From: Strongyloides papillosus
Lineage: Eukaryota > Nematoda > Chromadorea > Rhabditida > Strongyloididae
NCBI GenBank assembly: GCA_005656395.1
Contig: SRSI01000070.1
Location: 62,001-126,000 of the forward strand
Length of the DNA: 64,000 nt
Reading direction: 5' to 3'
Shown: positions 45,817-56,684 of the stretch, piece by piece
Layout: the number at the start of each line of letters is the position of its first letter
Position numbering within the stretch: position 1 is the first letter of the stretch
Made by a program: the position numbers and the translations under genes
The notes under the pieces: generated by a model
Told to the model about the DNA's origin: nothing
Database searches by the model: none
Seen by the model: only the letters and a program-made list of their open reading frames with translations

Positions 45817-46119
45817 ATGAATTTTTTTAATCACATTAAAAAATATACTTTTTTAGCTATTTTTATTTCATTCATTAAATTTGGAAAATCCATGAATTCA
45901 GCATCGGCTGTTAATTTTATGTTGGCTGGAGGTTATCAACCTGGTGGATTTCCAATGCCCTTATCACGAACGAATAAAAATCGAGGGTCAAGTAGTAGAG
46001 GTAGTAGAAATCATAAAACACAATCAAGTCATCGTAGTAAACAAGGACAGGTAAAGAAAAAAGGAAGGCTTTTCGGATGGTTGAATAGAAAAAATAGAAG
46101 CAATTATCAAAGATTATAA
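45817..46119 (+). CDS. Small secreted basic protein, copy E
   Basis: The product is 100 aa from the ATG at 45817; an upstream in-frame ATG at 45787 would place extra residues before the signal peptide and is not shared by the sisters. The signal peptide is MNFFNHIKKYTFLAIFISFI, then KFGKSMNSASAVNFMLAGGY. An SR-rich, basic tail follows (NRGSSSRGSRNHKTQSSHRS, GQVKKKGRLFGWLNRKNRSN), ending in YQRL. It is the closest sister of copy D, about 1.2 kb away. Confidence 0.7.
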   Translation: MNFFNHIKKYTFLAIFISFIKFGKSMNSASAVNFMLAGGYQPGGFPMPLSRTNKNRGSSSRGSRNHKTQSSHRSKQGQVKKKGRLFGWLNRKNRSNYQRL

Positions 46120-47601
46120 ATAAATAAGTTATTTTAAAAATAACAATTAAATTCTTATTTTTTCAAAAATATTTATTTAATTTTTGTGATAAAAATGAGA
46201 TGAAAAATAAATTTTTCAAATTGTAATCATCTAATACAATCTATACCTTTAGACAACCTCTATTCATTTAAAAAACAGATTTTTTCTATTAATGGTACAA
46301 AAAATCTACGGAGAATTTCTCCTGTAAAATGCAGGAAAACTGGTGGATCGTACAATTGGAGAAAAAACATCTCTTTTAACTTTGAGAAATATTACTCTTG
46401 AATTTTATATAGAATAAATCTTTGAATTCCTCAATTTAAAATAAAATATTTAGCATTGTTCCTTTAATCTACTGGAAAAAAATCTAATATATATTTTATT
46501 TCAATTAATTTTACTGAAATTAAAAAACTTCTTGCAATAATTTTTCCGTCGGCAAAAATTCAGTGAATATTTTAATAATATGAACGAAAAATCTGACGAG
46601 TCTCTATTTCTCTAAAAAATGTTATAAAGTGCTTTAAATGTCAATTAACTTACAATTAAAATTTTTTATCTGGTGATAATATCGTCATTAAGTGTATCAT
46701 GAAACGGTTTTATTAAAAATTAATTTTTTATGACACAATAAATGTTTATTGAATCAAATCCTGTAATAATACAATTATTAAAGTATAAACACAGTTAAAT
46801 ACAAAATATATATTATTAATAAAGCAAGGCATTAAACAATATCGGATTAATTTAGTAGTGTATAGAAAATAAAACTAGTTTTATTGAAATGAATAAAAAT
46901 TATTTCTTAAATATTGAACATTTTTGTAAACATAAGTGGCAAAAATAGAGTATATAATTAAATATTAAATAAATATTTCAGTTGTTTGGAGTAAAAATAA
47001 AAATAAGCTAGTTGCTATAACAAAAGTTATTTAAATTTATAAGGGCAAAGTTTGGTGCATATTTTTTATGCTTAAAAAAGTATAGACAGAAAATACTGTC
47101 TTCAATTATTATGGCAATTATATCTTCGATTTATTCTTATTATTTTCAACTGCATTATATAATATTTTTCCTGAACATTTTCACTTTTTTCTTGAAAATA
47201 GTAAAAAATATTTCCTTTTTGTGTAAATCATACAGTCAGTAATTTAGATGAAAAAGTAATGGCTATGCAGTTAAAGCAAGATTGCTATCAATAGATAATT
47301 TTAATATTTAAAAAAATTTTACTTTCTTAACACATAAAATGTTTTATCAAAATTTTTTATTTGTATGTATATAATAATCAAAGAATAATATCTGAACTTT
47401 ATCACAATTTATTTTTCTATTTATAACATTAATGATCTATGTTATTATTAAAAATTATTTAATTAAACTTTTATTAAATATTTATTTTTGATATTGAGAA
47501 ACATAAACTTTAAAAAATTTTCTATATAAGAATGGAAAGATTTTCAACTATATACAACAGTAACATTTTTCATTTTTGTGTATTCGTTTTATTATTTTTA
47601 A
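46120..47601. other. Gene-free stretch after the small-gene array
   Basis: A small hairpin (GGAGAATTTCTCC) lies near 46310. 'aaaaatgttataaagtgct' at about 46617 recurs at 56594 next to the Tigger-like insertion, showing that copy F has the same 3' flank as copy E. Confidence 0.45.
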
Positions 47602-48296
47602 TCCTTTCAGCCCTGGACTTGTAAGAAACATAACTTTGTTAATTTCAAAGATAATGAAATGATTTTATACTCATTCGATAGAGAAAGGTTGGCGAAATAA
47701 TCCTATCTATAATTGAATATGGTGCTACTTAATAATAATATACAGTAGTTATTTAAAGTAGTGGTAAAATGACTAATTTAGTAAAAATTTTAGAATAACA
47801 AATTTATAAAAGAAATATACATATATTTAGATAATAAAACAATAAAAGAAACATTATTATAGCAACTTTTTGAGTTTTATAAGGATAAGCATTCAATTCT
47901 TGCAATATTCTATTCTTAGACATTTTTATAAGCAACAATAATTTTTACAATAAATGATTGATATGGAAAATTTTTTTTGGTATATATGCATAATAAAGCT
48001 AAGGATTGCAAAAGTTTACCAAAAACGATAAAAATACTTTAGACTTTCTTATGATATTTAGTAGATGTAGGTAAAAAGTCTAATTATTACAATAGAATTA
48101 ACTTTTTTCTACTTACTAAATGTATATAATTATGCTAACTTTGATGCTGTTATTCGATAGATAGATTTATTTTATTGCAATTTTTAATATTTTATTCAAT
48201 TTTGCTAATCTTTTTTTACTATATACGTTTTTAAAAAGTAATATTTTAATTAGAATTTATGCTGTTACATTCAATTCAAGTTCAGGGCTGAAAGGG
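47602..48296. mobile_element. piggyBac-like MITE (TTAA-flanked)
   Basis: The left end reads TTAA then TCCTTTCAGCCCTGGACTTG; the right end is the inverse CAAGTTCAGGGCTGAAAGGG then TTAA. TTAA target duplication with CCC-type ends is the piggyBac signature. The element is 695 bases with no transposase reading frame, so it is non-autonomous. Confidence 0.7.
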
Positions 48297-49410
48297 TTAA
48301 GTAATATCATTTATATTCGAAGAAGTAAAATAGATAATTATCCAGGCAACAGTCTTCCTAGTAATTAAACTACAACATTATTTTCTATACAGATATTTCC
48401 ACATTTAAAGATCAAATTCATAGAACCTTAGACAAGCAAAGAAGAGGAAGTTTTTAATTCATGTCGAACGATATTATTGAAGCTGACAAAAAAAAATAAC
48501 ACCGAAACACTTGCCAATAGTCTAAGAGGAAATTCGATTATTAAATATACATATCATGAATGTAAAGATGAAAAAAAACACATAGATCGAAAAGATATGT
48601 CCACGAATTTTTATTAATTTTACAATTAGTGAAAATTCATGATTTTCCTAAATGTAAGTTTAAATAAAATAGTTTTAGAGAGTATTTAATACAAAATTTT
48701 ATTATATCAATAATATTTATTACTTAATATTATAATTATTTTTTTTTAGGTTACAATACAAAATTAGGAAAAAATAGTTTTAAGCAAAAAGAAAAGAAAA
48801 ACAAAACAATATATAGAATCCAAAAAACATTTATTCCAGATTAATGATGCTATAACATATTAGATTACTTTAATTTTTTTCCACAGTTTTATAGATTTAT
48901 TTATCAATAACGAACTGTGGAAATTTGTTTTTGTTGATAATTTATTAGTTTTATATGTTATAATTAAATAAAATATAATTTCTTAGATGTTAGAAATTAA
49001 TGATTAATCTTAGAGCTTCTAAAAGCGTTATTTAGATTTTTTTTAACAATGCTATGCAAATTTCCACAATCTTACAATCATTTTCTTTTTTCATTTAACA
49101 TCTCGGAGAATCAGGATTTTGTAGCCGTTGCAAAGTTTCTTAATAGTGCTCATATGAGAACTAGTTTTTGAATTTTTGAAAATGACGCAATAGTTTATTG
49201 TAAAATTTTCTAATCTGATTTTTTTGTTTTCTTCAGAGTTTCTACATATATCATTTAGAATTATAGAATATTTATTTCAAGAAACATATCTGTCTTCACC
49301 TTTTCTAATGCACATTATCTTTGACTTGAATAAAGTCTTTGCTACACCGTTTATTTTACAAAGACCTTTTTTTCGAGAGACTCTTTAATCTTGTAAAAAT
49401 TTCGAAGCTA
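48297..49410. other. Gene-free stretch
   Basis: Contains a hairpin (CCACAGTT...AACTGTGG, about 48881-48920). A less AT-rich piece near 48400-48600 has no open frame. Confidence 0.45.
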
Positions 49411-51248
49411 CACACAAAAAAAAAATGGGACAAATTTTGACATTATTACATAAAATGCAATAAAATGTCCCACCACTTTGAAATGTCAAAATTTATTCAA
49501 ATTTTAAAAATATCAGGCGACAACAAAAATGTTTTAAATGATGCAAAATGTTAGATTTTCGCATAAATTTGGTCCTTTTTTTACAAAAATATATACTTTT
49601 AATATTTTGAAGTAATGAAACATTTATTTAATCTTAGAAATTTAAAAATATTACACCTATTTTAGAATCTAATTTGTTTTTATAATATATTATGAAATGA
49701 GTTATCAGAAGTTAATTTCGTGTAAAGTTGTTAACATTTTAACAAAAATCATTCTTTTAAACAACCCGTTAACACCAGTAAATTGAAAAATTTAGAAATT
49801 TAACAACAACAATAAGAAAGAGTGATAATTATCTAACCATACAAAGTAATGTTTATTGAAAATATTAGGTTGTCGCAAAAGTTCTGTCGTATTTTTTATG
49901 GTCATTTTTAATCATCAAAAAAAATGATTACGATTGATATAAATTAAGCTATTTTAATAATTAGATAGTACCACTTCTTAACTTTAAAATTCGTATAATC
50001 ACAATTTGTTACACCGTCTATGCTACATTTTCTTTTGCTAAACATGGATGTGGTCAGAAGTCATTTTTGACACTGTATTTTCTAAAAGCTTCAACTAAGA
50101 CAAATGACAACTGATCCTTCCACAAATTTTTGTGTAGTATTAGGGAGAAATATAGTAAATGTTGGAACTATGTAAAGTTCATTCTCAAAGTTTCAAGACA
50201 AAGAAATGAATCTTGAAGATGAAGCATGCATTTGTATAGCTTCAGCTTCCAATGAAGATTTTTTTTAATTCTATCAATTCCAAACTACTTTTAATGATCT
50301 CTATTATAGAATTCTATAAAAATTAGACAAAAAAATTCTAGAAAAACTAAGAAATTCGAAAAATTACAAAAATGTTGTTCTTCAATATGACGGCATGTGA
50401 CATTGAGGACTCAAAAAAATTTTGATGAGAGAAGCTATGAATTTCTCTTGCACACAACATATTCTCCAGATGTTTTTCTAACTAATCACTACTTACTCTT
50501 ATCTCTACATAGCTTCTAGGATAGTTGATACTTTAGTAATGTTGGCAAGGCAAATGTTGGTTTTTTTGAAACTTTCTTCAAAAAGGATGGGAAATTCTTC
50601 ACATCTGGAATCGATAAAGTGGCTACTTAATGGAGACTAGTTGTAGATTATATTCGATAATATATTGTAAATTCGACATATTTCTTATTAAAATTATAAT
50701 CATTTAAAAATTTCGTAAAAAATACGACAGAACTTTTGCAACAACCTAATATTATCTTAGTACTTGCTATTTTTCTTATTTAAATTAAAATATTTAAAAA
50801 TTTTTTTTACTATGAACAAAACATATAATGTTTTAAAACTTTTAATCAGTTTGACTTTTAAAGACGATCTTGAAAAACAGTATAAAAAAGTTGAATCATC
50901 AGATGAATATAACTTTTTTTAAAAATCTTATTTATAGTTATTCAAACAATTGAAGAATATCTTAAAAATACTACCATATATCGATAAATACTCTTTATAA
51001 AAGCATTTTTTAATCTTATAATAAGTTAAAATCTAATATTGTATTTTAAAATGTATCGTAAAAAATAACTTAAGTTGTAAAATAAAAACAATAAAATATA
51101 AAATAAAAACTAATTTTAATTATTGTCTTAATTTTTTGTACAAAATAATTGCGTTAAAATTATCGCAAATCAAGAAAATTCAAATTTTATTAGGTGGGAC
51201 AAATTTACTACATTTTACGCAAATGTGTGTCCCATTTTTTTTTGTGTG
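49411..51248. mobile_element. TA-flanked TIR element, copy 2, interrupted by a mariner
   Basis: Ends are CACACAAAAAAAAAATGGGA (then CA) and the inverse, each next to a clean TA. The body matches 1693-2620 on both sides of an 885-base insertion (49865-50749). Without the insertion it is about 951 bases. Confidence 0.8.
49865..50749 (+). mobile_element. Decayed mariner transposon, nested
   Basis: Terminal inverted repeats start TTAGGTTGTCGCAAAAGTTC on the left and TTAGGTTGTTGCAAAAGTTC on the inverse right, flanked by TA on both sides. The inside keeps fragments of a mariner transposase in broken frames: FQDKEMNLEDEACI (compare 'FRSGDFDLEDEPRSG'), TTYSPDVFLTNHYLLLSLHS (compare 'PYSPDLAPSDYHLF'), and FFKKDGKFFTSGIDKVAT. 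The second catalytic Asp region survives in diverged form. It is internally deleted (about 0.9 kb versus 1.3 kb) and carries stops, so it is inactive. Confidence 0.85.
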
Positions 51249-51583
51249 TATCTTCTTGGAAATAAATAACTTTAAGATTCATCATTTATCAAAATTATAA
51301 GAATTTTCGATCATTATATAAACGAATAAGTTATATTTTATAAATAATTATTTTTTGTGCAAATTTATTATATACAAAAGTTTTACGAGAACAGTATTAT
51401 ATCATGTATTTTTAAAATGTAAACAGCACATTGTTATATGAAAATTTGATAAAATTATAATGTTTAGAAGTACAAATAATATTGTTCTGTGAAAAAATAA
51501 ACATTTATTTATTTCAATATTCATAAATTTAAGTTAAACAGTACAATAATTTTTTATTGATAATAACTCTAGAAATAAATATA
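51249..51583. other. Short gap between transposons
   Basis: AT-rich, nothing seen. Confidence 0.5.
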
Positions 51584-52296
51584 CGTGGGTCATTCAATAG
51601 GTAAAGAGACAAATGATAATAACTCAAAAATTTATTATTGTATAAATCTCATATTTTACCCATTTTTCAACATAATCTTCTGCTACATTTATACACTTAC
51701 CCCATCTTTCCACAAGCTTTCTTATGCTTATGGCAAAGAAATTTTTATCTTGAGATCTTAGCCAATTCAGTATTTTTCCCTTTACCTCTTCATTATCGTT
51801 AGATCTTCCTTAACATAAAAAGTCTTTGAGAAGCCCAAACAAATTAAAATCTGATTGTTCAAGATCTGGACTATACTGTGAAAGTGACAAGATCTCTCAA
51901 TCAAGCCGTTTCGTGCTTTTTTTTACGATAGTTCAGTTTGTTTTGAATTACTGAATGAACTGTGCTTACACTTGTATCACATTTTTTCAGATATTCGGAC
52001 GATTCATACAGCTTCTACCATATTGTTTAAGTGTCTGAGAGTACATTTCAGAAAATTTAACTTTTTGAGACGAGGAATCTTATTACAAAACGTTGTTCTT
52101 CCAAAGTACATTTTTTGAAAGAAAGTGGCATAAATAGATAGCAAAATATAGTTTATTTATGTAAAATTTTTTTTTAAAAAATTATGGAAAGATGATAAAA
52201 ACAATTCCTATTTTATGGTCTATTACTTACCATCGCTTTGATTTTGCTATTTTTTACTTATGATGATTTGTCTATTTACTTATTGAATGATACCCA
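51584..52296 (-). mobile_element. Second, different decayed mariner transposon
   Basis: The left end reads CGTGGGTCATTCAATAGGTA and the inverse right end TGGGTATCATTCAATAAGTA, each next to TA. On the minus strand it encodes, with frame breaks, SVSTVHSVIQNKLNYRKK, then YSPDLEQSDFNLFGLLKDFL, then NDNEEVKGKILNWLRSQDKN and FFAISIRKLVERWGKCINVA followed by EDYVEK. These match the C-terminal half of mariner transposases, including the usual -GDYVEK end. The N-terminal part is mostly deleted. Its termini differ from the nested mariner, so it is a separate subfamily. Confidence 0.85.
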
Positions 52297-52783
52297 TATT
52301 AGAGTTTTGAAACATTCAGAAGATTACATTCAGTGTCATTACCATTTGGAAACATCAGAAAACATTTGTAGTAAAAAAAATTTTTACAAAAATTCCATCA
52401 ATTTAGATTAGTTAATTTTTAAGATATATCGATACTTGAGCTTCTTTGTGTTAAATGTAATGATAACAATTTTATTTTCTTTAGAATTGTCTCAATGTAA
52501 ACAAAAGTATTATTTTAACGAGAATTCAATAAAATCAGAATAATGTTTGATTAAAAATAAAACATCGGAAAACTTTGTCAAAGATAAAAACGAAACAAAA
52601 AAAATTATAATATACCTTATATTTATAGTAAAGTATAAATTCAAAAAGCAATGCTGTGATTTATAGAAAACAATTAGAATCAAATCATCTGAAGTTGACA
52701 TTCATCTATGAATATGATCAAACATTATTTCATAAAAATACTCGCAACAATATAAGAAAATCACTATTAAAATCAGATGGTTA
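52297..52783. other. Short gap between transposons
   Basis: No gene; the ORFs present are short and AT-driven. Confidence 0.5.
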
Positions 52784-54226
52784 CACACAATTTACTTACC
52801 CTAGTTCAATATTTCTAAAATAGTAAAAAATTAGCACATTAATAGTACATTATATTTAAAGAAAATAAAAATTAAGCAGTTAAAATTTTGAAGATTTAAA
52901 AAATTCTAAAATTATTTTATTAATAAATTAGTTTATTTAAGATATCATTAGTATTAGATTTCTAGTTTATATTAAATTTTAATAACTCTTAAAATTTGAA
53001 TCAACTAAGGACTCCTGATTTATCTAAACTATCAGTATACTTGCTCACCAATTTGATCTATTGTATTAAAATTTCAGTCTATCAATATAACTAACTCGAC
53101 TAAAAAGTTATACAACGAAAATAACTAAACTAGCAATTTTTTATTTGGGTTAATGTTTTAGAAGTTTGTAATTTTGGGTATCTAAAACATATTATAAAAT
53201 TGAAAAATTAATAAATTGAAATATTAATAAATTAAAATGTAGATTCAATTATTACTAATAATTCTGTTTCGTTGAAGTTTCTGGGGTACTAAAATTCGGA
53301 TTTTCAGATGGAAAAAGATAAAAAAATATTTTAAATAAAACATAATATTCCAGATTATAATCATTTTAACCAGAAAATTACTAAACAAACATTATAAATG
53401 TTGTAGTGTTTATTAAAGTTCAAAATACTTGGACTTTATTCTCAATTACTGTTATAAAATTACAGTTTACTTAGGATAATTGAAGAAACAAAAATAGCAT
53501 TTATTCTAAATAACAATAAAATTTTTGCTATTTCTATTATTTTATTTTTGGAAAAGAATACGGTGCATGCATAAACATTTATTATTATAATTTTTGTTCT
53601 AATATTTGTTAATTATTTTTTTATTAAAACAATTTAAATTTAGATAATTAAATTCCATCTAAAATAATTTTCTATCATTTGCCATTTGAAAATCCGAATT
53701 TTAGTATCCCAGAAGCTTCAACAAGACAGAATTAATAGTAATAATTGAATCGACATTTTAATTTATTAATATTTCAATTTATTAATTTTTCAATTTTCTA
53801 ATATGTTTTAAATACCCAAAGTAACAAACTTTTAAAACATTAACCCAAATAAACAATTGCTAGTTTAGTTATTTTCGTTGTATAACTTTTTAGTCGAGTT
53901 AGTTAATTAATAGACTGAACTTTTAATATAGTTGATCAAATTGGTATGTAAGTATACTGATTAGTTTAGATAAATCAGGAATATTAATTAATTAAAATTT
54001 TAAGGACTATCAATATTTTATAAAAAACAAATTATTCAGTTAAAATAAAAATTCAATACTAATAATACTTTTAATCCCTCAATTTACTAGTAAAATAATT
54101 TTAGAAATTTTTAAATCTTTAAAATTTTGATTGCTTTATTTTTTATTCCTTTAAATATATTGTATTATTAATGTGCTAATTTTTTATTATTTTAGAAATA
54201 TTGAATCAGGGTAAGTAGATTGTGTG
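52784..54226. mobile_element. Large foldback element with arms of about 530 bases
   Basis: Ends are CACACAATTTACTTACCCT and the inverse AGGGTAAGTAGATTGTGTG, each next to TA. The left arm (52784 to about 53315) and right arm (about 53680 to 54226) pair along their whole length, for example 'gaagtttctggggtactaaa' with 'tttagtatcccagaagcttc'. The spacer is about 365 bases. No transposase. CACAC ends with TA targets are also seen in the element at 1693 and 49411. Confidence 0.8.
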
Positions 54227-55990
54227 TAGAGACATGGTAATTTTATAAACATTCTTAAACATCTTATTTTTAACATTCATGTTATTATTTTTTACAAGAA
54301 TTGTTATGTTTTATTGGTTTAACGGGAATTTAATATTTTTTTCACTAGATAACATAGTAAAAATAGTACAACATTTAATAATTTATTACGATAACATGAT
54401 TCAGTAAACTGTTATCTAATATTTATTTATTGTTTTTTTCTTTTATACAATCCTAATTTAAGACGTGTACTAGTCTTTTTAAAATTTTATTTACTAAAAT
54501 TTAGTGCATTTTAGAATGTAGTGATATCTGAAGGGATAACTTTTAACAAATTTATGTAGTAAAAATATAACGTTTTAAATTTTTTGAATTTCAGTAAATA
54601 TTTTCTCTAAATGAAACATCAAGAAGTCCTAGCATATTGGAAAAAATCGGCAATTTTCAAAAATTTTTAGATTGAATACAGATAGTATTTTCCAATAAAT
54701 AACAACTTAGTAGAATATAGTCTTTTATCGAATGTTCTCATTTGTACTTTATTCTTTGTACCTAAGGCTCTTCTATTTCTCATCTATTTTCTCTTATAGA
54801 ATTATCTAGATCATGGGAAAAATATTATCCCAAAACTAACTCTTTGTTTTGTATTTCTAGAAGATTCTTTTCTTCTTATATATAGTACAAATCTGTCATT
54901 TTAATTCATTTATACTTTTTGTCATCGTTAGATATTTCATCATTTTAGTATATTATTGAGTTACCTAATTATTGTATATTTTAGGGTTAAACTACATTTC
55001 TGAAATCTGATATTATTCTGGTGATAAGTTATCACAGATCTGTTTTATTCAACTGTAAGCTTTAGTTAATTATCTCTATTGTATTATTTCTTTTGTATTC
55101 TAGAAGGCCTTAGTTGAATCCGTCACTTAGTTGATTCTGTTACTTAGTTAATTAAGTTATCTGGTTAATTATTTTATTGTAATCTGTTTAATTTTTGTGG
55201 TTTAAAATAAATGGTATTTTTTGAGCAGTGCAACACTCCAACAAAAACTATCTCTATAATTTTTACTACTTCTTGAATTTGTTTAGCTTTTGTTAGTCTG
55301 TGGTGTTAAAAACACCTTATAAAATAATGATGAGTTACTTAAGATGATTTTATTATAAGAACTAAAGATACAATAAAGACATGTTATATATATAATAGTT
55401 ATTTTTTTGTGTCAAACATCATGTTTGACGCAGCATAGTCAGATATTTTTATAAATTCCTCTATTTATCAATTATAAAAATTATTACTTAAAAAAAGTTA
55501 TCAATTAATATAAATTTTACCTATAATTATCTTATTGATAAAGTTATATATATCATATTTTTCTTTGTAAATCAATAAATTAGTTTGCTATTTTAATCGT
55601 TGATTTAAAAAGTGGCTTTTATCTATTTAAGCTTGCAATTTTAATGAATGAAATAGCCATTGATTAAAATTGGGAGTAAAAAAATTTTGGAAATAAAAAA
55701 TTATTCTGCTGATACTAATATTTCTTTAAATTGAATGCATCAAATCTAAAAAAGAAAAATCACAAATATAAATACTGATCATGAACAAACATATCAGAAT
55801 TTGATAACATCTAGATGATTATTCAAAAAGAAAAAGTAAAATGAATTATAAATGTATAGTACTTTATACAACAAGAAATAGTATATAATATGCACAAAAA
55901 ATTACTATATTTAATTACTTCGTGCGAAAAAAAAATTGCAAAAATAATTAATAAAAGTTAACAAAGATTATTTAAAACATAATATATTGG
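54227..55990. other. Gene-free stretch upstream of copy F
   Basis: Positions 54750-55260 are less AT-rich and could be an old LTR or other insertion, but no ends can be defined. Confidence 0.4.
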
Positions 55991-56020
55991 TAATTTTTGA
56001 TACTTTAATACTATATAAAA
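55991..56020 (+). promoter_or_regulatory. Promoter cassette of small secreted gene F
   Basis: TAATTTTTGATACTTT (55991-56006) and TATAAAA (56014-56020), preceded by AAAAGTTAACAAAGATTATT at about 55957. Nearly identical to the cassette of copy A at the other end of the window. Confidence 0.65.
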
Positions 56021-56062
56021 AATGTAATTTTCACTTAATGTCAAAACTTTATTTTCATTACT

Positions 56063-56371
56063 ATGAAATTTTCTAGTCACATTAAACTGTTTATTCTTTC
56101 GATTATCTTGATTTCGTTAATTGATTTTGGAAAAACTGTTTATAATAGTAGAGGAGGAGCAGTGTTTTTACGTGCAGCTCAACATAGTGGTGTAGGTATG
56201 GGGCCTTCACAAATGGGTTTTGGAAATGGTAGAAGAGGATCAGGAAGAAGAAGAAGCAGAAGTAGAAGTCGTTCTCCTGTAAGGGGAAATCAACAAGAAA
56301 TTGGTCAACGTAATAGCCGAAATAATCAAAAAAATGAAGCAAGGGCTCATGCATCTTTGTTCAGGGGCTAA
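56063..56371 (+). CDS. Small secreted basic protein, copy F
   Basis: The product is 102 aa. The signal peptide is MKFSSHIKLFILSIILISLI, then DFGKTV, nearest to copy A. The mature part is Gly-rich (GVGMGPSQMGFGNGRRGSG), then an Arg/Ser repeat (GRRRSRSRSRSPVRG), then a polar Asn/Gln-rich tail ending ASLFRG. No Cys in the mature part. It stands 10 kb from the B-E array, separated from it by several transposons, yet keeps the full promoter cassette. Function unknown. Confidence 0.7.
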   Translation: MKFSSHIKLFILSIILISLIDFGKTVYNSRGGAVFLRAAQHSGVGMGPSQMGFGNGRRGSGRRRSRSRSRSPVRGNQQEIGQRNSRNNQKNEARAHASLFRG

Positions 56372-56684
56372 ATCTCAGAAATATAGAAAAATAAGATACT
56401 ATTAAGTAAATAATTTTAAAATTCCACTTTTTTCACACGAATTTACTTGATTTTTGTGATTTAAATTGTCGGAAAAATAAATTCTTTAGAACATTTTTTT
56501 AATAATTTTAGATAACTCTACTATTTTTACCTGACATTTAACTTTTTTTACTATCAGATACAAAATGAATAGGACAAATTTCGATATTTTTAAAAAAATG
56601 TTATAAAGTGCTGTACAGTGTAACCTCCAAATAAGAGCCTTGCCGGGACCAAGGAATTTGGTGACTATTTAGAGGTTTTACTTA

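Noticed and set aside
54440..55260. Possible solo LTR (less AT-rich, ends near an AATAAA and a CA-rich stretch)
   Set aside because: No target duplication, no paired LTR and no primer-binding site could be defined.
56103..56354. 83-aa minus-strand ORF
   Set aside because: Antisense shadow of small secreted gene F, which has the family signal peptide and promoter.
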